A DNA stretch of 64,000 nucleotides from Phaeobacter gallaeciensis (lineage in GTDB: Bacteria; Pseudomonadota; Alphaproteobacteria; Rhodobacterales; Rhodobacteraceae). The position numbers were made by a program, and so were the translations under genes. The notes under the pieces are model-generated. The model had not been told where the DNA came from, did no database searches, and saw only the letters and a list, made by a program, of their open reading frames with translations. The stretch covers positions 2,766,001 through 2,830,000 of the forward strand of contig NZ_CP015124.1 in assembly GCF_001678945.1 (NCBI RefSeq), written 5' to 3'. Below are positions 8,701 to 16,676 of the stretch, piece after piece (within the stretch, counting starts at the first letter, position 1; each line of letters starts with the position of its first letter).

Positions 8701-10199
8701 TCGTCGATGGATTTGACGATGCCATAGGCCGGAGCGGCTGTGTGCTCGATATCAGAGCGTTTCACCAGATCACCGTAGACGGTGATGGTACCCAGCCGGT
8801 CGTCATTATGGGCGCCGCCGTTGTTACCCTGATCCGAGTAGAGCGCGATCACCGAATGATCCATCACCCCGTTGCCATCGGCATCACCATAGGTGATCGA
8901 GGCGATCTGAGTGGTGTGCCCTTCGATCACCAGCCTGTCGCCCTCGGCGCGGCTGAAATCCTGCACCACATCGTTGCCGAGGATATCGACCCAATGGTCG
9001 TGCAGCTTGTCGTTTTCGCCTGCAACGCCGTGCCAGTTGATGGTGCCGTCGTCGCGGGTGTGCTTTTCGATATAGCGTTCCTTGGCGTTGATCAGCGTCT
9101 GGAAGTAGAAGATGTCGGCGCCGCGCCCGCCGATCAGAAGATCATCGGCCGGGATTGGCTGGTCGGGATAGAGCTTGCCATCGGTCAACTCGTTCAACGG
9201 ATCGCCTTCGTCGCGGTCGGGGTCATAATAGATGGCGCCTTCGCGCCCGTCGGCGCGGCTGATCAGCAGATCGTTGCCCCCGCCGCCCTTCAGCGTGTCC
9301 TCGCCGTGGCCGCCATCCAGCACGTCATGGCCCCTACCGCCCAAAAGGCGGTCATTGCCATAGTCGCCCTGCAGCACATCGGCGCCGCCCTTGCCCTTGA
9401 CCCGGTCGTTGCCACCACCGCCGTTGATGCCATCGGCGCCGCCGGTGCCGACGATGCGGTTGTCGCCGCCATTGCGGCTGATCATGTTGAGATGGCTCTC
9501 CATGTGACCATGGGCGCTGACGCCGTAATCCGCCAGAATATCGAGGAAGGTGTCGCTGGCGCCGTGCAACTGGCCAAAGACCGGCGCCAGATCCGCCATC
9601 GCGGCCTGCATCTGCGCGCCCATGGCCAGCTCGGCTCCGGCGGCTTCGGCCAGCGCCAGATGGCTGTCTGCGCCCAGCTGGCGGTCAAAGATCATGACAT
9701 CGCCGATGGTGCCCTTGAACAGGGAATGGGCGTCGTCGTCCTGCCCCTCGCGCCAGGCCCGGCTGCCGCCGACCACCAGCGAATGATCGTTCAGTTTCAG
9801 GCCCTGCTTGAACTCCGGTTCTGCCGCGACCAGCGCGCCATTGAGCCAGATCATCAGCCCATCGCTGCCAAAGCTGACGGAGATGTGGTATTTGGTCTGC
9901 GCCGACAGGACGAGATCAGGCACCTTCAGGTATTCGGTGTCGGCCCCGTCCGCCTGGCTGAGCAGCAGGGTGCCATCCTTGACCCAGAGGGTGAAATCGC
10001 CTTTCCCGGCGCCTTTGCCATCCTTCGAGATCAGCGCCATTTCCCCCGGCAGCCGGTCCAGAGAAAAACTGAGCGAAACCGTCGCCGCGCGGGATTCATA
10101 GGCATCGGAATGGCGAATGTTCAGGATGTCTTCCTGCGCGCCGGAATATATGCGGTCGGCTTCTCTCGTGAAAACCGGAGTCGGGGTATTCGCGACCAT
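5745..10199 (-). CDS. Giant RTX/LamG calcium-binding protein with internal tandem duplication
   Basis: A 1484-residue, acidic, Asp/Gly-rich protein with no Sec signal, as expected for type I secretion. It has three LamG/concanavalin-like domains (about residues 38-195, 568-725, 1080-1250). The first two are each followed by a Gly-Asp-rich RTX nonapeptide block (about 243-305 and 773-835, GGxGxDxLx type), a DDLLIGGRGADIFYF motif and a DFSRAEGDRLVI segment. A longer RTX array spans about 1303-1400. The C-terminus (RDMLIDIDLLVFADQTVAFDD) resembles RTX export signals. Residues 37-528 and 567-1058 are near-identical copies. No type I secretion genes lie nearby. A surface or extracellular, glycan-binding role is inferred. 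Confidence 0.88.
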   Translation of the reverse strand: MVANTPTPVFTREADRIYSGAQEDILNIRHSDAYESRAATVSLSFSLDRLPGEMALISKDGKGAGKGDFTLWVKDGTLLLSQADGADTEYLKVPDLVLSAQTKYHISVSFGSDGLMIWLNGALVAAEPEFKQGLKLNDHSLVVGGSRAWREGQDDDAHSLFKGTIGDVMIFDRQLGADSHLALAEAAGAELAMGAQMQAAMADLAPVFGQLHGASDTFLDILADYGVSAHGHMESHLNMISRNGGDNRIVGTGGADGINGGGGNDRVKGKGGADVLQGDYGNDRLLGGRGHDVLDGGHGEDTLKGGGGNDLLISRADGREGAIYYDPDRDEGDPLNELTDGKLYPDQPIPADDLLIGGRGADIFYFQTLINAKERYIEKHTRDDGTINWHGVAGENDKLHDHWVDILGNDVVQDFSRAEGDRLVIEGHTTQIASITYGDADGNGVMDHSVIALYSDQGNNGGAHNDDRLGTITVYGDLVKRSDIEHTAAPAYGIVKSIDDLEEALAPLDPGTDSGPIRAPGSQLPDAAGLPLSETRMPVLSMPGTHVLSGEEGDYLNAGHLDSLSLRAATVSLSFSLDRLPGEMALISKDGKGAGKGDFTLWVKDGTLLLSQSDGADTEYLKVPDLVLSAQTKYHISVSFGSDGLMIWLNGALVAAEPEFKQGLQLNDHSLVVGGSRAWREGQDDDAHSLFKGTIGDVMIFDRQLGADSQLALAEAAGAELAMGAQMQAAMADLAPVFGQLHGASDTFLDILADYGVSAHGHMESHLNMISRNGGDNRVAGTGGADGINGGGGNDRVKGKGGADVLQGGYGNDRLLGSGGHDVLDGGHGEDTLKGGKGNDLLISRADGREGAIYYDPDRDEGDPLNELTDGKLYPDQPIPADDLLIGGRGADIFYFQTLINAKERYIEKHTRDDGTINWHGVAGENDKLHDHWVDVLGNDVVQDFSRAEGDRLVIEGHTTQIASITYGDADGNGVMDHSVIALYSDQGNNGGAHNDDRLGTITVYGDLVKRSDIEHTAAPAYGIVKSIDDLEEALAPLDPGTNSGPIRAPGSQLPDAADLGYETDASAVFAMTGSHAFSAADRSAYVFDHTDSLALSRGTIAFRFSANSLSSYQTLISKDASDYGQGGHLSVYIDATGELVVRLQDETESHYLIASNAITVGEEYDFNLSFGADGLEVYLNGARIAYDPEIRIGWSQNTEALIAGASGWSNTAGETDNLNSYFDGTIEDLAIYDEALTAQELFGNAQRADYTYFDGSIDRFDFGRGESGSVVVSRGSTETELTGGTGFAAFDGLTVRTADIQIGSRSDDELRGGDGADVLTGKGGNDRLIGMGNDDLILGGRGDDTLYGGDGRDTLLGQAGDDKLQGSDGQDVLHGGDGHDTLFGEEGNDRLYGGLGDDTIYGSVWNDAGSDNKDRAMFDGNFSDFSFESGTYFDSNRGQDVTWLAVTDAANGGRDGYYEGRDMLIDIDLLVFADQTVAFDDLL
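7028..8501 (-). repeat. 1.47-kb tandem repeat, copy B (C-terminal-side copy)
   Basis: This segment matches 8618-10091 at a constant offset of 1590 bases. The match begins at GCATCTGGCAGCTGGGA and ends at GTCGCCGCGCG, where both copies diverge. It encodes one LamG-RTX unit of the large RTX protein (residues about 567-1058). The 116-base spacer between copies is unique sequence that encodes the beginning of the second LamG unit. Confidence 0.95.
8618..10091 (-). repeat. 1.47-kb tandem repeat, copy A (N-terminal-side copy)
   Basis: Partner of 7028-8501. Comparing the two translations by eye I count 11 residue differences over about 491 positions (for example SQADG/SQSDG, GDYGND/GGYGND, KGGGGND/KGGKGND). 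Several of these fall in the RTX block. Most other base differences are synonymous. Confidence 0.95.
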
Positions 10200-10494
10200 G
10201 CTCAGGGTCCTCTTTTTGCTTTAGCCTATGTTCTGTGGTTGCTGTTGGGGAGAAGTTTATCGGGCAATGTCGCGCCAAAGGTGGCGGCAAAGTGGCGTTG
10301 GGCCATTGCGTCCGGGATCGGCGAAAACATGCAACAAGGGGCTAAGCCCCTGAAACCATGCCGCGCATGGGCAAGGGTGCCATTAACCAATTAGCAATTG
10401 CGGCATAAGTGTGGCGAAAACGTGTTGCGCGCAGCGTAAATACGTCAGCGTGAAGCCCGTGATTCAGCCTTTGCAGGAGCGATTGTGGCGCGGT
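10200..10494. other. Intergenic region upstream of RTX gene
   Basis: 295 bases with no supportable gene, between the RTX start and the DUF1028 stop, both on the minus strand. Two small hairpins are visible, GGGGC-TAA-GCCCC (10338-10350) and CCATGC-CGC-GCATGG (10356-10370). They could be the DUF1028 transcript end or part of the RTX 5' leader. An AT-rich tract around 10380-10400 may contribute to the RTX promoter. Confidence 0.4.
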
Positions 10495-11160
10495 CTATTG
10501 CGGCGCGCGGCTTTTGTCGTTCAGCACGGGGACCTCTGCCAACCAGTCGAAATAGGGGGACTGGCAGGTTTTCTGCCAAAGCTGCTCCAGCGCCGAGATC
10601 GGATCGTTGTCGTGCTGGTCGATGCGCAGATCCAGCGGCGGGCGCTCCGGTTCCAGCACCAGCAGGGCTGCGGACTTCAGCCCGCGGCTGTCGCCGCCTG
10701 CGTCTTTTGCGGCGGTCAGCACCCGTAGCATGCGTTCGGCGGGCGAGGGGGCTTCTGCGTGCGCCGCTGTCTTCATAGCTTCCAGAACCTCTGGACCAGT
10801 CAGCATGTTGCCGGCGATGACAAGACCCGGCTCCGCGATATGGCTGGCATAGGGAACGCTTTGATCGCCGGTGAAGCCCTGTGTGCGCCCTTGCCGGTCC
10901 AGCGCGGTGAGCTGCCGGTGCCCACGCCCCGGATCGGCGCTGGTGACACGGGTGACGGCGGTTTCGGCGTCCTCGCCCTGATACATGGCCCGCAGCACGT
11001 CATCGCGCCAGAAGCTGCTGGGCGCCGTGCCTTGAGACGCCACAAGACCCGATTCGATATCCCCCCGCAGCACCCAGCCGCCCACGCAAAGGCTGCCAGT
11101 GGCGGCCGCCGCAGCGAAAACGCCTGTTTTGCGGTCGTATGTCAAAATCGAGAAGGTCAT
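10495..11160 (-). CDS. DUF1028 family protein (Ntn-hydrolase-like)
   Basis: A 221-residue protein beginning MTFSILTYDRKTGVFAAAAATGS, the standard opening of DUF1028 proteins. I chose ATG 11160, not the TTG at 11172, because family members start with this MTFSI and the family is placed, as I recall, among Ntn-hydrolase folds where Thr2 would be the exposed nucleophile. Conserved stretches include VGGWVLRGD, GLVASQGTA and the QGFTGDQSVPYASHIAEPGLVIAGNML region. Members are often found beside peptide ABC transporters. Here the gene is divergent from one across a 91-base gap containing a long inverted repeat, suggesting shared control. The substrate is unknown. Confidence 0.85.
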   Translation of the reverse strand: MTFSILTYDRKTGVFAAAAATGSLCVGGWVLRGDIESGLVASQGTAPSSFWRDDVLRAMYQGEDAETAVTRVTSADPGRGHRQLTALDRQGRTQGFTGDQSVPYASHIAEPGLVIAGNMLTGPEVLEAMKTAAHAEAPSPAERMLRVLTAAKDAGGDSRGLKSAALLVLEPERPPLDLRIDQHDNDPISALEQLWQKTCQSPYFDWLAEVPVLNDKSRAPQ

Positions 11161-11180
11161 TTCAGGGTCCAATCACATTT

Positions 11181-11240
11181 CCCTTGTATTTATCATGATA
11201 ATTTGCGTGAATGCAATTCATTATGATAAATAAACAGGGA
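11181..11240. promoter_or_regulatory. Long imperfect inverted repeat between divergent genes (candidate operator)
   Basis: The gap between the DUF1028 gene and the peptide importer holds an extended dyad. Outer arms are CCCTTGTATTTATCAT (11181-11196) and ATGATAAATAAACAGGG (11223-11239), with a central TTGC...GCAA around 11203-11216. The left arm also contains the perfect 12-bp palindrome TTATCATGATAA (11190-11201). Such a two-sided site between divergent promoters suggests a dimeric repressor/activator acting on both. No regulator gene is adjacent. Confidence 0.6.
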
Positions 11241-11251
11241 AGGACCCGCTC

Positions 11252-12826
11252 ATGACTCTGCTGAAACTGACCCGCAGGGCGATGTTGGCTGCTGGCGCAG
11301 CAACGGCACTCGCCCTTTCCCCGCTTTCTGCGGCTGCTCAGACGCCGCCGGGTGTCCTGATTGTCGGCCAGATTGCCGAGCCGAAGGCGCTGGACCCCGC
11401 TGCGGTCACCGCCGTCAATGACTTCCGTATTCTGATGAATGTTTATGACGGTCTGGTGCGCTACAAGGATGGATCGCTGGAAGTTGAACCGGCGCTGGCC
11501 ACCGCCTGGGACATTAGCGAGGATGGCAAGACCTATACCTTCACCCTGCGCGAGGGCGTGACCTTTCACGATGGCAGCGCCTTTGATGCCGAGGCGGTCA
11601 AGTTCAACTTTGATCGGATGCTGGATGAAAACCACCCCTATCACAACACCGGTCCCTTCCCGCTGGCCTTCTTCTTTTCCGCCGTGGAAGAGGTCGAGGT
11701 TGTCGATCCGCTGACGGTGAAATTCACGCTCAACGCGCCTTATGCACCGTTCCTGTCGAACCTGGCCTATCCGACCGGCCTGATCGTTTCGCCCGCTGCC
11801 GTGGCCGAACACGGCGCTGATTTTGGTCGCAACCCGTCCGGCACCGGTCCGTTCAAATTCGCCGAATGGCGCTCGAACGAGGCGGTGGTCATCGAGAAGA
11901 ACGCCGATTACTGGGATGGCGCGGCCGAACTGGACGCGGTTGTGTTCCGCCCGATCACCGATGCCAACACCCGCACTGCGGAAATGCTGGCGGGCGGGAT
12001 CGACCTGATGGTCGAGGTGCCCCCGGTAGCATTGGGTGAATTCCAGAGCGACGCCTACACCGTGCACGAACAGGCGGGTCCGCACGTCTGGTTCCTGATC
12101 CTGAACGCTAAGGAAGGCCCCTTTGCAGACAAACGCGTACGTCAGGCGGCGAACTATGCGATCAATAAATCCGCGATCGTGAATGACGTTCTGGAAGGCA
12201 CCGCGGAAGTCGCCGCCGGTCCGACGCCTCCGGCCTTTGCCTGGGCCTATAACGAGGAACTGGAACCCTATCCCTATGATCCGGCCAAGGCCAAGGAGCT
12301 GATCTCTGACGCGGGCGCCGAAGGGGCGGAACTGACCTTCTACGTCACCGAAGGTGGCTCGGGCATGCTGGATCCGCTGGCCATGGGTACCGCCATTCAG
12401 GCCGATCTTGAGGCTGTCGGGTTTGACGTCAAAATCGAAACCTACGAATGGAATACCTTCCTTGGCCAGGTGAACCCCGGTCTGGAAGGCAAGGCTGACA
12501 TGGCCGAGATGGCCTGGATGACCAACGATCCGGACACCCTGCCGTTCCTGGCGCTGCGCACCAGTGCATGGCCCGAAGAAGGCGGTTTTAACTCCGGCTA
12601 TTACTCCAACCCCAAGGTGGATGAGTTGCTGGAAGCCGCCCGCGCTGCCACCGATCAGGAGGAGCGCGCCAAGCTCTACCGCGAAATGCAGACCATCGTG
12701 CAGGAAGACGCCCCGTGGGTCTTTGTCGCGAACTGGAAGCAGAACGCGGTGACCTCTGATCGGGTCGAAGGTTTTGCCCTGCAGCCGTCGTTCTTCCTGT
12801 TGCTGGATGACGTGGCCAAGAAATAA
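11252..12826 (+). CDS. ABC transporter substrate-binding protein, family 5 (peptide-type)
   Basis: A 524-residue periplasmic binding protein of the DppA/OppA class. The N-terminus has a twin-arginine-like signal (LTRRAMLAAGAATALAL, cleavage after AAAQ or ASA-like site near residue 31). The mature protein shows family hallmarks: EPKALDPA near the start, VYDGLVRYKDGS, LREGVTFHDGSAFDAEAVKFNFDRM, NPSGTGPFKFAEW and ADMAEMAWMTNDPD. It delivers a peptide or related solute to the permeases encoded downstream. A strong hairpin (12834-12865) separates it from them, which usually allows higher expression of the binding protein. Confidence 0.93.
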   Translation: MTLLKLTRRAMLAAGAATALALSPLSAAAQTPPGVLIVGQIAEPKALDPAAVTAVNDFRILMNVYDGLVRYKDGSLEVEPALATAWDISEDGKTYTFTLREGVTFHDGSAFDAEAVKFNFDRMLDENHPYHNTGPFPLAFFFSAVEEVEVVDPLTVKFTLNAPYAPFLSNLAYPTGLIVSPAAVAEHGADFGRNPSGTGPFKFAEWRSNEAVVIEKNADYWDGAAELDAVVFRPITDANTRTAEMLAGGIDLMVEVPPVALGEFQSDAYTVHEQAGPHVWFLILNAKEGPFADKRVRQAANYAINKSAIVNDVLEGTAEVAAGPTPPAFAWAYNEELEPYPYDPAKAKELISDAGAEGAELTFYVTEGGSGMLDPLAMGTAIQADLEAVGFDVKIETYEWNTFLGQVNPGLEGKADMAEMAWMTNDPDTLPFLALRTSAWPEEGGFNSGYYSNPKVDELLEAARAATDQEERAKLYREMQTIVQEDAPWVFVANWKQNAVTSDRVEGFALQPSFFLLLDDVAKK

Positions 12827-12833
12827 GAAACAA

Positions 12834-12865
12834 GGCGTCGCCGCAGCTGATCCTGCGGCGGCGCC
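12834..12865 (+). promoter_or_regulatory. Intercistronic hairpin after substrate-binding protein gene
   Basis: A 13-bp stem with one G-T pair (GGCGTCGCCGCAG / CTGCGGCGGCGCC) and a 6-base loop CTGATC, lying 7 bases after the stop. No T-run follows, so it is not a classical terminator. It more likely stabilises the upstream mRNA end and lowers permease expression. Confidence 0.7.
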
Positions 12866-12883
12866 ACTCAGGAGGGACGCGCC

Positions 12884-13831
12884 ATGGCGGGCTATATTCT
12901 GAAACGGCTGATGTCGGCGATACCTGTGCTGTTTGGTATTTCCATCATCGTCTTTGTCATCATGGCGATGATCCCCGGTGATCCGGCCACGGCCATTCTG
13001 GGCTCCTATGCCACGCCGGAGAATGTTGAGAAACTGAACCGGGATCTGGGTCTCGATCAGCCGATGGTGCAGCGGTATTTCATCTGGCTTGGCAATATGC
13101 TGCAGGGTGATTTCGGCCGCAGCTTCTCTCTGAACCGTGCCGTGCTGGACGAGGTTCTGGACCGCTTTGGCGCCACTCTGGTTCTGGCTGGTACCTCCTT
13201 TGTGCTGTGTTCCATTCTTGGCATCGCTGCGGGCGTTGTTTCCGCGGCGCGCCAATACGGTCTGGCGGACAAGGCGATTACCTTTGCCGTGCTTCTGGGG
13301 ATTTCCATCCCGTCGTTTTTTCTGGGCATGATGATGATCCTGATCTTTGCCGTGAAGCTGCGCTGGTTTCCCGTGTCGGGCATGTGGCCCATTTACGGCG
13401 CCCGCGATCTCTCTGCGCTGATCAGCCATCTGACCCTGCCCGCGCTGGCGCTGGCGGTGGTGGCGACCGGGGTGATTGCCCGGCTGTCGCGTTCGGCCAT
13501 GCTGGAGGTGCTGCGACAGGATTTCATCCGCACCGCGCGGGCCAAGGGCGTGCATGAACGCTCGGTGATCTGGCGCCACGCCCTGCGCGCGGCCATGGTC
13601 GGCATCATCCCGGTTCTGGGGGTGCAGGCGGGCTTCGTGCTGTCGGGCGCGGTCTATATCGAAATGGTGTTTCAGTGGCCGGGTGTCGGGCGGATGCTGG
13701 TCGATGCCATCCTGAAACGCGACATTCTGCTGGTGCAGGGCGGCGTGGTCTTTGTGGCAGCCTGTTACGTGCTGTTCAACATCGCGGTCGATGTCGCCCA
13801 AAGCATGCTGGATCCAAGGATCAAGACATGA
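12884..13831 (+). CDS. ABC transporter permease, DppB-like
   Basis: A 315-residue inner-membrane permease starting MAGYILKRLMSAIPVLFGISIIVF, the usual DppB/OppB opening. Six hydrophobic segments are visible, and the cytoplasmic ATPase-coupling loop is in ARAKGVHERSVIWRHALRAA. GGAGGG lies 7 bases before the ATG. It overlaps the next gene by ATGA, so the two are translationally coupled. It pairs with the permease half of the fused downstream protein to form the transport channel. Confidence 0.93.
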   Translation: MAGYILKRLMSAIPVLFGISIIVFVIMAMIPGDPATAILGSYATPENVEKLNRDLGLDQPMVQRYFIWLGNMLQGDFGRSFSLNRAVLDEVLDRFGATLVLAGTSFVLCSILGIAAGVVSAARQYGLADKAITFAVLLGISIPSFFLGMMMILIFAVKLRWFPVSGMWPIYGARDLSALISHLTLPALALAVVATGVIARLSRSAMLEVLRQDFIRTARAKGVHERSVIWRHALRAAMVGIIPVLGVQAGFVLSGAVYIEMVFQWPGVGRMLVDAILKRDILLVQGGVVFVAACYVLFNIAVDVAQSMLDPRIKT

Positions 13832-15714
13832 AGAGCTTTCTTTCGCTTCTCGCCCGCAACCGGCTTGCCCTTGGCGGGCTGATCGTGATGGGCGTCGTTG
13901 TGCTGCTGGCGCTGGTGACGCCGCTGTTGCCGCTGGCTGATCCGGATGTGACCAATACGGCAAACCGGTTCAAACTGCCGCTGTCAGAGGGCGGCTTGTT
14001 GGGTACCGATCATCTGGGCCGCGATCTGCTGAGCCGCCTGATGTGGGGCACCCGCCTGTCGCTGGCGGTCGGATTTGCCGCTGCGGTGATCGCCGCCACC
14101 CTTGGCGCTGCGATCGGGATCGTGGCGGGGTTCTATGGCGGGCGCACCGACAATATCATCATGCGCGGCGTCGATATGCTGATGGCCTTTCCCTATATCC
14201 TGCTGGCGCTGGCCATCGTTGCGGCGCTGGGGCCGGGGCTGATGAATGCGCTGATCGCCGTCGCCGCTGTCAATATCCCCTTTTTCGCGCGCAATATCCG
14301 CGGCATTACCGTGGGCATCGCGCATAAGGAATTCGTCGATGCGGCGCGCCTGTCCGGCATGACCGACTGGCGGATCATCCTGACCGAAGTGCTGCCCAAC
14401 GTGATCCCTGTGATCGTGATCGCGATGTCCACCACGGTCGGCTGGATGATCCTTGAAACCGCCGGCCTCAGCTTCCTCGGTCTTGGTTCACAGCCGCCGC
14501 AGGCTGACCTCGGCTCGATGTTGGGCGAGGCGCGTGCGGCGCTGATCTCCAACCCGCATACCTCGATTGTGCCAGGGGCGATGATCCTGGTGATCGTCAT
14601 GGCGATCAATCTCCTTGGCGACGGGGTGCGTGATGCGCTGGATCCCAGGCTGAAGTCCGGCGCGCTGTCGCGGCCGATGCCCACCACTCGTGTTGAGCGG
14701 TCAGGTCCGGTTCCGGCAGCGTCGGACGATGCTCTGCTGGCGCTGCGCGGGCTCAAGACCGAATTCCAGGTCAAGGACCGCGTCTACAAGGCCGTGGGCG
14801 GCGTGGATCTGAAGGTTCAGCCTGGCGAATGTCTGGGCGTGATCGGCGAAAGCGGCTCGGGCAAATCGGTCACAGCACTCAGCGTGATGGGGCTGGTGGC
14901 CTCGCCCCCCGGCGTGATCACCGGCGGCGCCGTCCACTACAAGGGCGGGGATCTGATTGGTGCCCCCTATGAAACCCTGCGGAGCCTGCGCGGCAGCCGG
15001 ATCGCCTATATCTTTCAGGATCCTTTGGCGACGCTGCACCCCCTTTACACCATCGGCGATCAGCTGATCGAGGCGGTGCGCGCGCACCACCCAACGGACC
15101 GGGCCGCGGCGCGTGCCCATGCCATCGAGCTGCTGAAATCGGTGCGCATTCCCAATGCCGAGCAGCGGGTGGACAGCTACCCGCATGAGATGTCGGGTGG
15201 CATGCGGCAGCGTGTCGGCATCGCCATGGCGCTGGCCAACGATCCCGAGGTGATCATCGCGGATGAGCCGACCACCGCGCTGGATGTGACGGTGCAGGCG
15301 CAGATCCTGTCTCTGCTCGAGGATCTGCGGCGCGAACGCGGGTTGGCGATCATCTTTATTACCCATGATTTCGGCGTTGTGGCGCAGATCTGCGACCGGG
15401 TCGCGGTGATGTACGCGGGGCGGATCGTGGAGGAAGGCCCCAGTGAGGCGATCCTCAACGCTCCGGCGCATCCCTATACCGCGCGGTTGATGGCCTGCGT
15501 GCCCGAATTGGGGCAGGGGCGGCGCGAGCTGGCCGCGATCCCGGGGCTGCCGCCTGCGGTCGATCGGCTGCCGCAGGGCTGCGCCTTCGCGGATCGATGC
15601 CACAAGGCACAAGAGGGCTGCCGCGCGGCGGATATCCTGCTTTCCGATCATGGCGCCGACCACCGGGTGCGCTGCATCGCCCCCGAAGACACCCTGCAGG
15701 AGGCACGCGCATGA
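13828..15714 (+). CDS. Fused ABC permease (DppC-like) and ATP-binding protein (DppD-like)
   Basis: A single 628-residue reading frame joins two normally separate subunits. Residues 1-285 are a DppC-type permease (helices plus VDAARLSGMTDWRIILTEVLPN coupling loop). After a Pro/Ser-rich linker, residues about 305-628 form an ATPase with Walker A GESGSGKS (340-347), signature MSGGMRQR (455-462), Walker B VIIADEP, H-loop ITHDF and the C-terminal Cys-rich oligopeptide/dipeptide transporter extension (GCAFADRC). The frame is open without interruption, so the fusion is not a sequencing gap. The start is ATG 13828, overlapping the previous stop; an upstream in-frame extension to 13675 lies inside the previous gene and is rejected. 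Confidence 0.92.
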   Translation: MKSFLSLLARNRLALGGLIVMGVVVLLALVTPLLPLADPDVTNTANRFKLPLSEGGLLGTDHLGRDLLSRLMWGTRLSLAVGFAAAVIAATLGAAIGIVAGFYGGRTDNIIMRGVDMLMAFPYILLALAIVAALGPGLMNALIAVAAVNIPFFARNIRGITVGIAHKEFVDAARLSGMTDWRIILTEVLPNVIPVIVIAMSTTVGWMILETAGLSFLGLGSQPPQADLGSMLGEARAALISNPHTSIVPGAMILVIVMAINLLGDGVRDALDPRLKSGALSRPMPTTRVERSGPVPAASDDALLALRGLKTEFQVKDRVYKAVGGVDLKVQPGECLGVIGESGSGKSVTALSVMGLVASPPGVITGGAVHYKGGDLIGAPYETLRSLRGSRIAYIFQDPLATLHPLYTIGDQLIEAVRAHHPTDRAAARAHAIELLKSVRIPNAEQRVDSYPHEMSGGMRQRVGIAMALANDPEVIIADEPTTALDVTVQAQILSLLEDLRRERGLAIIFITHDFGVVAQICDRVAVMYAGRIVEEGPSEAILNAPAHPYTARLMACVPELGQGRRELAAIPGLPPAVDRLPQGCAFADRCHKAQEGCRAADILLSDHGADHRVRCIAPEDTLQEARA

Positions 15715-16676
15715 CGACGGCTCTGAAACTGACCGACCTCAGCAAGACCTTTCCGGTGGGCAAGCGTCTGTTCGGCCCGGCAAAGGGGATGGTGCGCGCG
15801 GTGCAGCCCCTGTCGCTCTCTGTTGAAGAGGGCGAAACACTCGGGATCGTCGGTGAGTCCGGCTGCGGGAAATCCACACTGGCGCGGATGCTGGTGGGCT
15901 TGCTGCCGCCCTCCACCGGCACGATCGAAATCAACGGTGCGCCCTTGGACGCCGCCGATCCGGCACTGTTTGGCCGCAAGATCCAGTATGTGTTTCAGGA
16001 CCCGATCAGCAGTCTGAACCCGCGCAAGACGATCCGGCAAATCATGGAAGCGCCGCTGAAGCACCTGCACGGCATGTCTGCGGCGGAACGTGATGCGCGG
16101 ATCCGGGAGATCTTTGCGGCGGTGAACCTGCGGGAGGAGTTCCTTGACCGCTACCCGCATGAATTCTCTGGCGGGCAGGCGCAGCGGATCGGTATCGCGC
16201 GCGCACTGGCGGCGGATGCGCGGATCCTGATCCTGGATGAGCCGGTCTCGGCGCTGGATGTTTCGGTGCAGGCGCAGGTCTTGAACCTGCTGGCTGATCT
16301 GAAGCAAAAGTTCGGGCTGACCTACTTGTTCATCAGTCACGATCTGGCTGTGGTCGAGGCAGTCAGCGACCGCGTTGCCGTGCTCTATTTCGGCGCGGTG
16401 GTCGAGGTCGGCCCGGCGGAGCAGATCTTTGCTCAGCCGAAACACCCCTATACCAAGCTTCTGGCGGATAGCGCCCCGGTTGTCGGGCGTGCGCTGGTGG
16501 CGCCGGAGGGACGCGAGACCGAGCTGCCCGATCCGCTGAACCCGCCGCCGGGCTGCGCCTTCAGCGCCCGTTGTCCTTACGCCAGCGCTGAATGCAGGCA
16601 GGCGCCGCCGCCGCTTGAGCAGCAATCGGACGGGGTCTGGGCTGCCTGCTATCATCCGCTGTCTGAAACGGCCTGA
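15711..16676 (+). CDS. ABC transporter ATP-binding protein, OppF/DppF-like
   Basis: A 321-residue ATPase, second motor of the peptide-type importer. It has Walker A GESGCGKST, Q-loop YVFQDPISSLNPRKTI, signature FSGGQAQR, Walker B LILDEPVSALD and H-loop FISHDLAV. The family C-terminal extension with GCAFSARCPYASAEC follows, where the cysteines may bind an iron-sulfur cluster as in related ATPases. It overlaps the fused gene by ATGA. It completes a binding protein, permease, permease-ATPase, ATPase operon. Confidence 0.93.
   Translation: MTTALKLTDLSKTFPVGKRLFGPAKGMVRAVQPLSLSVEEGETLGIVGESGCGKSTLARMLVGLLPPSTGTIEINGAPLDAADPALFGRKIQYVFQDPISSLNPRKTIRQIMEAPLKHLHGMSAAERDARIREIFAAVNLREEFLDRYPHEFSGGQAQRIGIARALAADARILILDEPVSALDVSVQAQVLNLLADLKQKFGLTYLFISHDLAVVEAVSDRVAVLYFGAVVEVGPAEQIFAQPKHPYTKLLADSAPVVGRALVAPEGRETELPDPLNPPPGCAFSARCPYASAECRQAPPPLEQQSDGVWAACYHPLSETA

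Noticed and set aside
5745-10199. Repeated short units that could suggest a CRISPR array or satellite.
   Set aside because: The periodicity is in-frame RTX nonapeptides and a large coding duplication; there are no uniform repeats with unique spacers and no cas genes.
7152-10394. Two long plus-strand frames (7152-8474 and 8742-10394) with similar Ile/Ala/Val-rich products.
   Set aside because: They are antisense shadows of the duplicated RTX gene. Their similarity to each other comes from the repeat, and the products show periodic low-complexity sequence without domains.
13675-13827. Upstream extension of the permease-ATPase fusion.
   Set aside because: It lies inside the DppB-like gene in another frame; the ATGA overlap at 13828 and the MKSFLSLLARN opening are the normal start.
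11162-13963. A 933-codon minus-strand open frame.
   Set aside because: It lies opposite clearly coding peptide-importer genes and the product is His/Arg/Gly-rich with no family motif; long antisense frames are common at this GC content.
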